This document shows positions 29,865 to 39,047 of a stretch of DNA of 44,602 nucleotides, one piece after another; the stretch's first letter is position 1; each line of letters begins with the position of its first letter. The position numbers were made by a program, and so were the translations under genes. The notes beneath the pieces were generated by a model. It saw only the letters and a program-made list of their open reading frames with translations, did no database searches and had not been told where the DNA came from. Source of the stretch: Sporomusa sp. KB1 (GTDB taxonomy: Bacteria > Bacillota > Negativicutes > Sporomusales > Sporomusaceae). The DNA lies in assembly GCF_007830295.1 (NCBI RefSeq), contig NZ_VLKC01000002.1, positions 94,023-138,624 on the forward strand, written 5' to 3'.

Positions 29865-30947
29865 TCACAAGCCAAGTCTTTTCTTATACTCCAACGGCGT
29901 CTGACGTGTGTATTTTTTAAAAAGGCGACAAAAATAATCCGGACTGCTATAACCAAGCCGCTCGCTTATTTCATAATTTTTATACTTGCCCATGCCTAGA
30001 AGCTGTTTAGCATGCTCCATTTTGGCTTTTGTCACATAATCATTTAAATTTAAACCTGTTTTTTGTTTAAATATTTTGCCTAAATAATCTTTATGCAGCA
30101 ATACTTCATTGGCAATCACCTCAAGCGTGTTGCTTTCTTCAATATGTTCCATAACATATTGGCAGGTTCTGCTGATAACACTGTCTGTGTGATGCAGTTC
30201 ATATTTTCTGATAACTTTGATCCTTGAAGATACACAGGTAAGAAAACTAGCTTTAACAACCGCCAGCGAGTTGCTGCGTTCTATCTTGTCTTGATATACT
30301 GTATTTTCAAAGTTAGGCAACCACGGAAAATGTTTAGCTATTACCTGATTAAAATTAGCAAGAATAATTGCCAGCAATTGCTCTAATTTTAAGGTATCCC
30401 GCCCCAACATTTCGGCTAATTCGTTAACAGTTTCTTCAGCTACTGCCATTGCGGCAGCCTTACCTGCTAATATATATGCCATTATTTCTTTTTCTTTATT
30501 TACAGGATAATGTACGGCCAGGCTCTCTTCTATCAGCCTATGCTCTTCCTGTATTTTTAACCTGCTACTCTCTTTTCTTGCTAAATGCAGTCTGACTCGT
30601 TCCAATACTTCGCAAAGTACTGCATCATCAACAGGTTTTGTTATATAGTCAAATACACCAAGCCTTATGGCTTGTTTAGCATACTTAAAGTCACTGTGAG
30701 TACTAAGAAAGATCAGACAAATATCCACATTGGCCCACTTTAGTTCGTTCGAAAATTCGATGCCATCCATTCCCGGCATCTTAATATCGGTAATAACCAG
30801 ATCAAAGCTGTCATTCGTAAGCATTTGCAATGCTTCTTTTCCATCACTGGCTTCGCCGGCAATCGTAAATCCGTATGCTTTCCAGTTAAAACGCTTAAGA
30901 ATGTAACGGGCAGTTTTATCATCATCGATTAGCAGCACTTTATACAT
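29865..30947 (-). CDS. AraC-type response regulator (YesN-like)
   Basis: The protein has 360 residues. Residues 1-120 form a receiver with acidic pocket D8-D10, phosphoacceptor D54 (VITDIKMPGMDG) and the KPVDDAVL lysine. The C-terminal ~100 residues are an AraC helix-turn-helix pair: LEVIANEVLLHKDYLGKIFKQ and YEISERLGYSSPDYFCRLFKK. The middle is a helical linker. It follows the hybrid kinase by 28 bp on the same strand, so the two form an operon, and it ends just upstream of urtA. Control of urea uptake is plausible from position only. Confidence 0.9.
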   Translation of the reverse strand: MYKVLLIDDDKTARYILKRFNWKAYGFTIAGEASDGKEALQMLTNDSFDLVITDIKMPGMDGIEFSNELKWANVDICLIFLSTHSDFKYAKQAIRLGVFDYITKPVDDAVLCEVLERVRLHLARKESSRLKIQEEHRLIEESLAVHYPVNKEKEIMAYILAGKAAAMAVAEETVNELAEMLGRDTLKLEQLLAIILANFNQVIAKHFPWLPNFENTVYQDKIERSNSLAVVKASFLTCVSSRIKVIRKYELHHTDSVISRTCQYVMEHIEESNTLEVIANEVLLHKDYLGKIFKQKTGLNLNDYVTKAKMEHAKQLLGMGKYKNYEISERLGYSSPDYFCRLFKKYTRQTPLEYKKRLGL

Positions 30948-30975
30948 AATTTTCGCCTCCGGTTCATGACTTGTT

Positions 30976-33609
30976 TTATTTTTTGTCTAGTATGGCTTGA
31001 ATTTGCTTTGACGCTTCGTCAAAAGCATACGCTTTGACCGTACTATGAATTTGCCAATACGCATCACTGCAAATACCTTTTTGCAGAATATCCTGCGACT
31101 GTTCCAGTAAAATAGCTGCCTCGGCATCGCCAGCATCAAGCAATTCCACGATCTTTTCCAGCACCTCGCGTGCATCAGTAATTTGATTACCAAGCGGTAT
31201 GTTCACTGCTTCATCAGCAATACCCGCCTCATATTCCAGCGCACACAGGCAGGTTTCATCTAAAGCAATTGCTAAATTTGCTGTACCCGCCAGGACCGCA
31301 CGGCCGTCCTTTTGCTCTATTGTCTGCTCTAATTGACGGCAAACCTGGGCTAACCTGGTGGCACCAATGTTAGCTGCCGTGCCTTTAAGGGTATGCAGCA
31401 ACATTTTTGCGCAATCAGACTCGCCTTTAGATAGTTGCTCTTCTATTTTTCTTGCATCCTCACTGTGGCTTATAAAACGCCGTAGCAGCTCTTTATATAC
31501 TGACTTCTTGCCGCCTAAACGGGTAACGGCACTTGTAACGTCCAAACACGTATCGTTGTTAGTCACATCGGCAGCTGTTGCTTCTGCTGCCCCTAACTCT
31601 TGCGGCAAACAAAGATACTGTTTAAGAACGCCGACTAATTTTGCTGCTTCCAATGGTTTGGTCAGATAGCCGCTAAACCCAGCTTGTTTAGCTTTTTCCT
31701 CTACCCCTTGAACAGCATCAGCCGACAAAGCCACCAACGGCGGACAGCCCGCTTTTTTTGCAGCTATTATCTGTCTGGCCGTTTCATAGCCATCCATTTC
31801 CGGCATCCGTATATCTAACAAAATGGCATCATACTGAATTTTCCTTATCTGTTCTAACGCCATTTGCCCGCTTTGGGCGGTATCAACTGTCAAACCAAAG
31901 GTTTCCAGAATTTCCTTAGTCATCTGCAGGTTAATCAGATTATCCTCGACTAACAAAATATGCTTTTTTATCATAAAGTTCTTATTTATTTCATCATCTG
32001 TTTGGTGATAGGAAATTTCATCAACAGTTTCAAGCGGTACAGTAAAACTAAAGCAAGAGCCTTTGCCGACAACACTTTGGATACTAATACTCCCTGACAT
32101 AAGCTCTATTATTTTCCGGGAAATAGCCAACCCTAACCCGGTACCGCCATATTTTCTTGACGTTGAGGCATCCCCTTGTGTAAACGCATTAAATAGCCGC
32201 TGCTGCTGCTCTTGACTAATTCCAATTCCTGTATCTGTTACTTTGACACTAAGGTTACTTTGACTGCCCTTACTTTCAATAACTTCTACCAAAACAGCAA
32301 TACTGCCATGATGCGTAAATTTAACACTATTAGAAAGCAAATTCAAAATAACTTGCTTCAGCTTTACTATGTCACCTTTTACATATCTTGGTACATCAGG
32401 CTGAATATCCCGCTGAAAAAGCAGGCCCTTTTGCCTCGCCTCCACCTCTACCATACTGCACAGCTCATGAACGGTATCATATAAATCAAATGCTACTGCT
32501 TCTACAGTCATTCGCTGCGCCTCAATCTTCGAAAAATCAAGAATTTCAGTGATAATAGTCAACAATCCCTTGGCAGCCTTACCCATCCTGTCGATATATT
32601 CCTGCTGCTTTGTTGTAAGCGTTGTGCTGCCAAGCAAGTAATTATAGCCAATAACAGTATTCATTGGCGTACGTATTTCATGACTCATATGAGCAAGAAA
32701 TTCGCTTTTAGCCCTGTTGGCCTGCTCTGCTTCTTCTTTGGCTGACTTCATAGAAGTAAACAAATTATTGAAGGTGTCCGCCAGGAGCCGTAATTCCTGT
32801 GAGCCTTCAGGCACAAGCCTAAAATGTTCGTCATCAGGAGAAAAAGCTTTTAATACTTCATTATAGTTTTGAATTGGACGATTGACTTGGGTGAAAAAAA
32901 GTCTCATCAGCGTAGCGACAGCCCCGATAATAATTGCTGCAAGTATAGCCTGTACTAGTGCAGCCTTATTTGTTCTATCACGGGCAGCTGATAAGTCTGC
33001 TTCTAGCCGGGCATTCATGATATTTTGAAATTGAGCGATAGGACTCATTATACTGCGCTTGTCTAAGTCATATTTACTGTCAAACATGATACTCCGCGCT
33101 CTGGCTAGTTTTTCTTCCGGACTTGCCCTTTTGGCCTGTTCATCTAGTTGAAAGACGGCAACCTCCGGCGGCATTTCACTTTCAAGTACCCCTTGCGCTT
33201 CAAGTACCAGCCGCATGGACTCCTTCTCTGTTTCTACCAGAGCATCCGAATTTCTTTTAGCTTCTGCCAGTAATTCCATTTCGGCGCTAGGTGCATTCAG
33301 TTCCCCTAACCGCGCTATAACATAATCCCTGGTTTTTGTCAGATTAATTTCTTCCCAGTATTTATACATATGGATAGCTTCTGTTGTGACAGCGTACTTT
33401 CGTGCTTCATCTGTCAAATAGTCGGAAGCAGTTGCTAGATTAATGCCTAACTGCTTAAATTCAGTTCGCCTTTTCTCTGCCGTCTGCTCGTCTTGAATAC
33501 TAATGTTCATATACATAACACTCCCCCCAAGCAGCAGCGCAATGAGAAGAAAAAGCACCAGCATTAAGGCACTAAGTGTTGACTGTTTTACAATAAATTT
33601 GGCCGGCAT
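30976..33609 (-). CDS. Hybrid sensor histidine kinase (HAMP-HisKA-HATPase-REC-HPt)
   Basis: The protein has 877 residues from ATG 33609, with GGGGGTG ahead; the longer frame to 33639 would read the hairpin leader. TM1 spans about 10-34 and TM2 about 218-240, enclosing a helical extracytoplasmic sensor. A HAMP-like linker follows, then HisKA with H310 in [11 protein letters not shown], an HATPase with DTGIGI and [10 protein letters not shown], a receiver with [13 protein letters not shown], and an HPt domain with [11 protein letters not shown]. This is a complete phosphorelay in one chain, probably passing phosphate to the adjacent AraC-type regulator. The signal is unknown; the sensor resembles four-helix-bundle small-molecule sensors. 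Confidence 0.93.
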   Translation of the reverse strand: MPAKFIVKQSTLSALMLVLFLLIALLLGGSVMYMNISIQDEQTAEKRRTEFKQLGINLATASDYLTDEARKYAVTTEAIHMYKYWEEINLTKTRDYVIARLGELNAPSAEMELLAEAKRNSDALVETEKESMRLVLEAQGVLESEMPPEVAVFQLDEQAKRASPEEKLARARSIMFDSKYDLDKRSIMSPIAQFQNIMNARLEADLSAARDRTNKAALVQAILAAIIIGAVATLMRLFFTQVNRPIQNYNEVLKAFSPDDEHFRLVPEGSQELRLLADTFNNLFTSMKSAKEEAEQANRAKSEFLAHMSHEIRTPMNTVIGYNYLLGSTTLTTKQQEYIDRMGKAAKGLLTIITEILDFSKIEAQRMTVEAVAFDLYDTVHELCSMVEVEARQKGLLFQRDIQPDVPRYVKGDIVKLKQVILNLLSNSVKFTHHGSIAVLVEVIESKGSQSNLSVKVTDTGIGISQEQQQRLFNAFTQGDASTSRKYGGTGLGLAISRKIIELMSGSISIQSVVGKGSCFSFTVPLETVDEISYHQTDDEINKNFMIKKHILLVEDNLINLQMTKEILETFGLTVDTAQSGQMALEQIRKIQYDAILLDIRMPEMDGYETARQIIAAKKAGCPPLVALSADAVQGVEEKAKQAGFSGYLTKPLEAAKLVGVLKQYLCLPQELGAAEATAADVTNNDTCLDVTSAVTRLGGKKSVYKELLRRFISHSEDARKIEEQLSKGESDCAKMLLHTLKGTAANIGATRLAQVCRQLEQTIEQKDGRAVLAGTANLAIALDETCLCALEYEAGIADEAVNIPLGNQITDAREVLEKIVELLDAGDAEAAILLEQSQDILQKGICSDAYWQIHSTVKAYAFDEASKQIQAILDKK

Positions 33610-33637
33610 GAATACACCCCCTGGCACTGAAAATAGC

Positions 33638-33684
33638 AAAAAGGCATAGCCGGCAAGTTTGATTGCTCAAACGGCCACTATGCC
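33638..33684 (-). terminator. Terminator-like leader hairpin of the hybrid kinase
   Basis: On the minus strand GGCATAG (33678-33684) pairs with CTATGCC (33643-33649), with an inner GTTTGA/TCAAAC stem capped by a GCAA tetraloop and a GGC/GCC pair between, followed directly by TTTTT (33638-33642). It lies between the promoter and the start codon, so it can act as an attenuator. Confidence 0.65.
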
Positions 33685-33704
33685 ATCAGAAACTTTTTTC
33701 TTTT

Positions 33705-33733
33705 ATTGTAATGCAAATAACTACAATTGACAA
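33705..33733 (-). promoter_or_regulatory. Sigma-70 promoter of the kinase-regulator operon
   Basis: On the minus strand TTGTCA (33728-33733), 17 bp, TACAAT (33705-33710) match the consensus at 5 of 6 and 5 of 6 positions. The expected start lies about 14 nt ahead of the leader hairpin, giving a leader of about 90 nt. Confidence 0.72.
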
Positions 33734-33828
33734 ATACTTTTTTGGTTTAAGATAACGGAGAGCTACTTGTATTCAGGTTACCACTACTTTAAAATTAGAT
33801 ATCGACATTCGACTTACGGAGATGATCT

Positions 33829-34938
33829 ATGGTGAACTATAATAAGCCTGTTAATCAACCAACGATACTAATTGTTGATGATACACCTGAGCATATAGAA
33901 ACTGCGGTGGCCGTACTTCGCAATAATAATTTTCACGTTCGCGTTGCTACCAAAGGTAATACAGCTTTAAAATTACTGGAACAACATATGGCCGATTTGA
34001 TTCTCCTTGATATTTATATGCCTGAAATAAATGGTTTTGAGATTTGTCAGATGATCAAAAACGACCCTGCGTTCCGTTCGATTCCGATAATCTTTTTGAC
34101 CTCACTTAATGATGAAGCAAGTATCAGCAAAGGATTTCAGCTTGGTGCACAGGACTATGTGACCAAGCCCTTCAATACTTCTGAATTGCTTGCCAGAGTC
34201 AACACCCATATCAAACTAAAAAGGCAGGCGGAATCCCTGCAACATGCTAATAATGAACTAGATAGTTTCTGCTACTCGGTTGCCCATGATCTAAAATCAC
34301 CTTTACTATCTTTAAATAAACTTACCGAATATCTTGCTGCTGATTACGCCGATAAAATTGATCCCGATGGACAGGAACTAATCAGCAACATCCAGGAAAA
34401 ATCACAGGAAGTTATCCAAATCATAGATCACCTGCTTGATTTATCACGTATGTGTGAAAGGAAGATGGATCTGACTACGATTGACTTAAGTCAGTTATTT
34501 TCCAAGACATATACTGAACTAGTTGCACTGGAACCAGTGCGAGATATTGAATTTACACTTGCGCCTCTACCCACCATTCAAGGCGATGCTCTAATGCTCA
34601 AGCTGCTTGTACAAAATATCCTTTCCAACGCCTTAAAATATACACGCCATAAAGCAACAGCGTCTATCAAGGTTACAGCTACACAAACTGATACTGAATT
34701 TGTTATTGCCATTCAAGATAACGGCGCAGGTTTTGACATGAAATATTCCGCCAGATTGTTTAACATATTCCAAAGACTTCACTCCAATAATGAATTTGAA
34801 GGTTCTGGGATTGGGTTAGCTATATGTCAAAAAATACTTAAACGACACCACGGCACGGCATGGATAACAGGAAAAGTCAATGAAGGAGCCAGCTTTTATT
34901 TTAGCTTAAGAAAAAATCTGCCTACAATTGTTAAATAG
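33829..34938 (+). CDS. Response-regulator/histidine-kinase fusion (REC-HisKA-HATPase)
   Basis: This 369-residue soluble protein has no membrane segment. An N-terminal receiver carries D18-D19 and phosphoacceptor D61 (LILLDIYMPEINGF) and the TKPFN lysine. After a short coiled linker (AESLQHANNELDSF) comes HisKA with SVAHDLKSPLLSL, and an HATPase with NILSNALKYT, DNGAGF and GSGIGLAIC. This inverted order is typical of cytoplasmic kinases whose activity is set by phosphorylation of the attached receiver. It is divergent from the hybrid kinase, which could phosphorylate it; that link is inferred from position. The ATG follows GGAG. Confidence 0.92.
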   Translation: MVNYNKPVNQPTILIVDDTPEHIETAVAVLRNNNFHVRVATKGNTALKLLEQHMADLILLDIYMPEINGFEICQMIKNDPAFRSIPIIFLTSLNDEASISKGFQLGAQDYVTKPFNTSELLARVNTHIKLKRQAESLQHANNELDSFCYSVAHDLKSPLLSLNKLTEYLAADYADKIDPDGQELISNIQEKSQEVIQIIDHLLDLSRMCERKMDLTTIDLSQLFSKTYTELVALEPVRDIEFTLAPLPTIQGDALMLKLLVQNILSNALKYTRHKATASIKVTATQTDTEFVIAIQDNGAGFDMKYSARLFNIFQRLHSNNEFEGSGIGLAICQKILKRHHGTAWITGKVNEGASFYFSLRKNLPTIVK

Positions 34939-34958
34939 TACAGCACCTTTAACACTCT

Positions 34959-35045
34959 TGTATGATTGATAGGCAAAAGGTGTTACCCCTTAGCCCGAAT
35001 GATCTTTGAAAATTCATCTTCGTGTCAGAAATGATTCTTAGCATT
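34959..35045. repeat. Dispersed intergenic repeat, copy 1
   Basis: About 87 bp here match 38217-38303 at roughly four positions in five, sharing TGTATGATT, ATAGGCAAAAGG, TTACCCCTTAGC, ATCTTTGAAAATT and TTCTTAGCA blocks. A small AAGG..CCTT hairpin is included. It lies 21 bp after the receiver-kinase stop. Confidence 0.7.
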
Positions 35046-35177
35046 AGCGTGTTACTCCACCGGAATGATTCGATGTTTGTCTGGTTGGGTCGCCTTTAGT
35101 AGGCGCACCCCGTATCACACGCAAAGCTGTTTGGCATTGGTGTGTGTTGTGGATACTCTGAGCCATTTCTGTTAGAT

Positions 35178-35912
35178 TTATTGCATCAATATTGGTGTTT
35201 TTGCACCAGAACCCGCATCTATACTGTTTCCTTGAACTGGGGGTGCAACGTAACCCACTTGCAGATAATAACCTACGCCGCGCACAGTCTTGATGTTCAA
35301 GATGTTTATTTTTTTGCGCAAGAAATGAATATATATGTCAATACTCGCAAAACCGCTGTCTGAATTATAGCCCCAAACTTTCCCCATAATGCATTCTCTT
35401 GTTACGACTTGGCCGCAATTGATCATTAGCAATTCTAAAAGCAAAAATTCTTTTCTAGTCAGGTCAATTTTTTCTTTTCCTTTAATCACTTGTTTATGAA
35501 TAGGATCTAAGATTAGTCCGGCAGCTTTAATTAAATGGTCGAATTGCCCTATGTTTTTTCCCCGGATAAGAACTCGCAATCTTGCTAATAGTTCCTTTAC
35601 TGCGAATGGTTTTACCAAATAATCATCGGCACCAGCATTCAAACCTTCTGCTCTCTCATTGGGGTCATCCTTCGCCGATAGAATTAGGACCGGAGTATCA
35701 ATCCCCTGCTCGCGGAGCTCCTTTAGTACAGAAAGACCATCCAGTTGGGGCAGCATGCGATCAAGTATAATAACGTCGTAAATTTCCATAACTGCCACTT
35801 CGGCTCCTGTTTTACCATCAGTAGCGGTATCTACTATATAACCTGTATTTTTCAATAGGTGTGACAAAGCATCAAGAAGTTTAAGGTTGTCTTCAATTAA
35901 TAATATTTTCAT
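35178..35912 (-). CDS. OmpR/PhoB-family response regulator
   Basis: The protein has 244 residues from ATG 35912, with GGAAGG ahead. The receiver carries E8-D9, phosphoacceptor D51 (VIILDRMLPQLDG), and the lysine in LVKPFAVKELLARLR. The C-terminal winged helix is normal: KIDLTRKEFLLLELLMINCGQVVTRE, then IDIYIHFLRKKI and TVRGVGYYLQ. A tail of about 25 residues follows the usual end and is not recognised. No cognate kinase is adjacent on the same strand; the receiver-kinase to the right end (34938) is convergent. Confidence 0.93.
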   Translation of the reverse strand: MKILLIEDNLKLLDALSHLLKNTGYIVDTATDGKTGAEVAVMEIYDVIILDRMLPQLDGLSVLKELREQGIDTPVLILSAKDDPNERAEGLNAGADDYLVKPFAVKELLARLRVLIRGKNIGQFDHLIKAAGLILDPIHKQVIKGKEKIDLTRKEFLLLELLMINCGQVVTRECIMGKVWGYNSDSGFASIDIYIHFLRKKINILNIKTVRGVGYYLQVGYVAPPVQGNSIDAGSGAKTPILMQ

Positions 35913-35933
35913 TGGAAAACCTTCCAGGTACAT

Positions 35934-36442
35934 CCATGTTAATTTTTTACATCCGTGTTAATTTTATGCATCGCTGTTTCTAATACAATATCCATTATTG
36001 TCAAACTACAGAATCGAAAAGTCAAAATCCTTTACCTTTTCGTGCTTAAAAACCCCTCTCACGAATGGACTGGAGCAGTCCATATCACTTGCTTATTAAG
36101 CAGAATCAGAATAAACGAATATAATCCAAATTTGCATTTTTTTACAGAGTCACCTAAATTTCAGCTATCTAGAGAGATTTAGGACGACTCTGTTCATAAT
36201 ACTGCGTTTATAAAAATATCTGTAGAAACGATTTCTTTAATGAATTATTAATATTATGCTTCGATAATTTTTTAAAATAAGGCTCTATACATATAAATTG
36301 TTATAAATTATTCTTTAAGTAGTTTGTGCCTAATTCCCATAGTAATTAGGTTCGGAAAATGTCTATAACTTCATCAAGCTCATTTAGACCATTCACTCCG
36401 CTTTTAACAATGAATATAGTTTACACATCGTAATGAAAATTA
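35934..36442. other. Intergenic region without recognised gene
   Basis: About 500 AT-rich bp between the OmpR-type regulator and the exported-protein gene. Only short frames without ribosome-binding sites are seen, and no RNA gene, clear promoter or long repeat. Confidence 0.5.
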
Positions 36443-36993
36443 TTATTCTGTTAATACAGAATTCACTGGCTCTATTTTTTGTAAATACATAGATTGTACC
36501 AATGTTATAGTTTTGTAGGGAATAGTATAATCTTTAACCCGATCACCATCGGGTGTATTATAAAAGAACCTTACTAAAATAGCTTTTTTCGTTTCCATTA
36601 AAGATTTGATTACAGTATCAGGAAAAACCCAACTAAATTGAGGAACACCAGCGCTGGTAATGGTACAGTAGGATGTTGATGATAATTGCCATATTTTATC
36701 ATCAATAATAAAATTTATTGTAGGTCGAATTAATATAATATCATCTTGATCCGTATAGTATTGTAAAGTAATTTTCTTTACGGCTAATGTACTATCTTTT
36801 TCATAAATTGAATTGAATATTGTAGTAATCTTATAGTGATTGCTGAGATTAAAAATGCTAGATGATTTGGTGTAGGTAATTGAATATGTTCTTTTGCCTG
36901 TGTAGTCTTCGTAACTTTTAATATTTGCCGCAACTGTTACTGATGTTGAAAAAAATAAAAATAGGATTAAAATTAATAATTTTTTTTTTTCAT
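36443..36993 (-). pseudogene. Exported protein gene frameshifted at an 11-A tract (possibly slippage-controlled)
   Basis: ATG 36991-36993, with GGTGG ahead, is followed by eleven A residues and then stops after six codons. If one A is added, a single frame runs without stop to TAA 36443-36445: a signal peptide (about MKKKKLLILILFLFFSTSVTVAA) followed by about 160 residues ending KIEPVNSVLTE. The body is intact over 500 bp, so coding function has been kept or lost very recently. Poly-A tracts of this length slip in replication and transcription. A sequencing error is also possible. No known family is recognised; its neighbours are exported envelope proteins. Confidence 0.78.
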
Positions 36994-37033
36994 AGAACCA
37001 CCATCCTTATAATTAATTGGACAAAATTTCGTT

Positions 37034-37528
37034 TTAAATACGGCAGCCTAGTCCGATGCCAATACCTTGGTCAGTGCCGTGATGTTTTACTAAACGGTAA
37101 TTTAAATTCATAAATACAGATTCATTTATATCACTGGTAATGCCTACTTGTAATTCCTGAAGTGACTTCCCAGCAAGCGCAAGTGCATAACCGTCAAGTC
37201 CATTTGAAATTGGAGCTTTTATAGCAGCGCCTAAATAGGTTATCGACCCAGAGTCAAAATTTCTATTGCCAATAATCAATTTTGGACTATTTCCTGTATC
37301 ATTTGAAAAATCTAATTGCCCATAACAATCAACATCACTATCAATATATTGAATTCCTAAAGTAACATTATTGGTAATCTTCTGTTCAAGATAATAAGTA
37401 TCCGTGACACTGCCACCCACAATACCTATTACTATTTGCTGTTGATCTAAGGTGTTGATTGGAGCTGCAAAGCTGTTGCCGACAGTAATAAAGAATAATG
37501 CACTCAGTAAAACCATTATTTTCCTCAT
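37034..37528 (-). CDS. Small exported outer-membrane beta-barrel protein, paralogue of 12608
   Basis: The protein has 164 residues from ATG 37528, with GGAGG ahead; the longer frame to 37582 is rejected. A signal peptide (MRKIMVLLSALFFITVGNSFA) is followed by APINTLDQQQIVIG, comparable to the APLNNLANEQTAVG of the protein at 12608, and by shared GNRNFD, YLGAAI, GLDG and ELQVG elements. It ends in GCRI rather than an aromatic residue, unusual for a barrel. Function unknown; it belongs to the same outer-membrane family by the shared pattern. Confidence 0.7.
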   Translation of the reverse strand: MRKIMVLLSALFFITVGNSFAAPINTLDQQQIVIGIVGGSVTDTYYLEQKITNNVTLGIQYIDSDVDCYGQLDFSNDTGNSPKLIIGNRNFDSGSITYLGAAIKAPISNGLDGYALALAGKSLQELQVGITSDINESVFMNLNYRLVKHHGTDQGIGIGLGCRI

Positions 37529-37652
37529 ATTAACTCCTCCGTTGTAATAAAAAATTTTGTTGAAAACTATGAATATATACATTATTTTTTATATTGTATT
37601 AACTTCATTTCGTTAATCGTCTTCCCTTAAATAAAAGGGGGGTTCATAAATA

Positions 37653-38201
37653 TTACCACTCCTCATGAATGGTTGCCTTTTTTGCTTTTTCCCAGCGGCT
37701 TTTTAATTTTTCAATTGAATTTGACCTCATATAAAAGTGAACTACATCATCATCCCCTGCCATTGTAATTACTATTTCAGCTTTGGAATTAATCCAGACA
37801 ATTCGCTTGCAGTATTGATTTTCTTCAATGTAATTTGGTCGTCCAAATTTTTTTCGAGTTGAATCAGCTAATTGAGCAAATTTATCACTTCCTTGAGTAT
37901 TAGCGGTTATGGCTCTAAATTTTCCACGCCAAAAAATGTATGTAATATCGACGAAATCTACTCCGCCAATTTTATTATCATTATTTAATCGTTTATATGC
38001 GGATTCATCTTTTCCTAATATCTTAGATCCTAGAGATGGTGATACATCCTTCATTATTTCCTTTTCCTGAAAATCGTTGAGGGTTTGTCCCCAGATTAAA
38101 CCTTTGAATCCATATGGTAATGACGTTTTAGCATCTGCGTTTGTAATTAAAGATAGCGTCAGTATAAAACAAAGAAGTAAGGAATGGCGAATACGTCTCA
38201 C
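37653..38201 (-). CDS. Exported protein of unknown function
   Basis: The protein has 182 residues. The GTG start follows AAGGAGG. A signal peptide (LLLCFILTLSLITNADA) is followed by LPYGFKGLIWGQTLNDF, a beginning seen in small uncharacterised exported proteins where the phrase resembles FRGIxWG. The middle has IGGVDFVDITYIFWRGKF and the end is lysine-rich. No catalytic motif is visible. The dispersed repeat copy 2 lies immediately upstream, in its 5' region. Confidence 0.65.
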   Translation of the reverse strand: MRRIRHSLLLCFILTLSLITNADAKTSLPYGFKGLIWGQTLNDFQEKEIMKDVSPSLGSKILGKDESAYKRLNNDNKIGGVDFVDITYIFWRGKFRAITANTQGSDKFAQLADSTRKKFGRPNYIEENQYCKRIVWINSKAEIVITMAGDDDVVHFYMRSNSIEKLKSRWEKAKKATIHEEW

Positions 38202-38216
38202 TAAATTATTCCTCCT

Positions 38217-38303
38217 TGTATGATTAAAATAGGCAAAAGGGGTTACCCCTTAGCTCAAATATCTTTGAAAATTTATCTTCATCGTTCAGAAATAGTTCTT
38301 AGC
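38217..38303. repeat. Dispersed intergenic repeat, copy 2
   Basis: Second copy of the 34959-35045 repeat. Here the internal hairpin is perfect (AAGGGG, TTA, CCCCTT). It lies 15 bp upstream of the gene at 37653-38201 and could be part of its leader, but copy 1 has no such relation to a gene start. Confidence 0.7.
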
Positions 38304-38368
38304 AAGAATTTGTATCCATTATTATACTTTTAAAGATCATTCTTCTACTTCTTGTGGAAAAAGAAATA

Positions 38369-38956
38369 TTAAAACCAATAGACTATTCCACCATAAGGAA
38401 CTTTTACAGTGATATCCTCTGCGGCTAAATCTTTATATCTCATATTGCTGTAGTCTAGTCTAAGTTCAGTATTCGGGGTGAGGTTGTATCCAATACCGAC
38501 TGCATAGCCCTCAACACTATTACCGGAAGTCATTGCAGCATAGGCGTGAGTGTTTGGCGCAATAGAAACACGACCTTGAATTCCTGCAATGATGCTGGTA
38601 TGTGAAGAATAGCCCACAAGTTCATTCTGGGAAGATCCTAGCAAGAATGAGATCCCGTTCCGTTCGTTTTTAAGTAAATTTATTTGTTTTGATTTAATGC
38701 GTTTATTTCCATCTATTGTTATTTTTGTTTCCAACTCATTATAAATATATTGTCCGGTAAAGCCTGATCCCAGATCTGCTGTAATACTATAACTAGCATT
38801 TAGTTGATCCGCTGTTCCTTCATTATCCATAACACCAAGATTCACGTTAAATGAGAAATTTTCTGGAGAATAATCATCAATTATTAGACTAGCTAGGCAA
38901 ATAGCAGAAGGAAACATAAAGATCATAAAAAATAACATAAAGATCTTTCTGAGCAT
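38369..38956 (-). CDS. Exported outer-membrane beta-barrel protein
   Basis: The protein has 195 residues from ATG 38956, with AAGGTGAG ahead (an in-frame GTG lies at 38965). A signal peptide (MLRKIFMLFFMIFMFPSAICLA) precedes a body of alternating beta strands, with paired features such as VEGYAVGIGYNLTPNTELRLDYSNMRY, and the protein ends in VYWF, an aromatic C-terminus suited to outer-membrane insertion. It resembles the two other small barrels of the window in style but not in specific motifs. Function unknown. Confidence 0.68.
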   Translation of the reverse strand: MLRKIFMLFFMIFMFPSAICLASLIIDDYSPENFSFNVNLGVMDNEGTADQLNASYSITADLGSGFTGQYIYNELETKITIDGNKRIKSKQINLLKNERNGISFLLGSSQNELVGYSSHTSIIAGIQGRVSIAPNTHAYAAMTSGNSVEGYAVGIGYNLTPNTELRLDYSNMRYKDLAAEDITVKVPYGGIVYWF

Positions 38957-39047
38957 AGATCTCACCTTTCCGCAATTTATTATCTTTGGTATTTTATTCT
39001 AACGGCAGTTGAATTCCGAAATTTTAGACTGCCAAAAGCATCCTTTA

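Noticed and set aside
34959..35045. The 87-bp repeat as a c-di-GMP riboswitch, because of its GGCAAA-like start
   Set aside because: The tetraloop-receptor and GEMM core elements are missing, and one copy is not in front of a gene.
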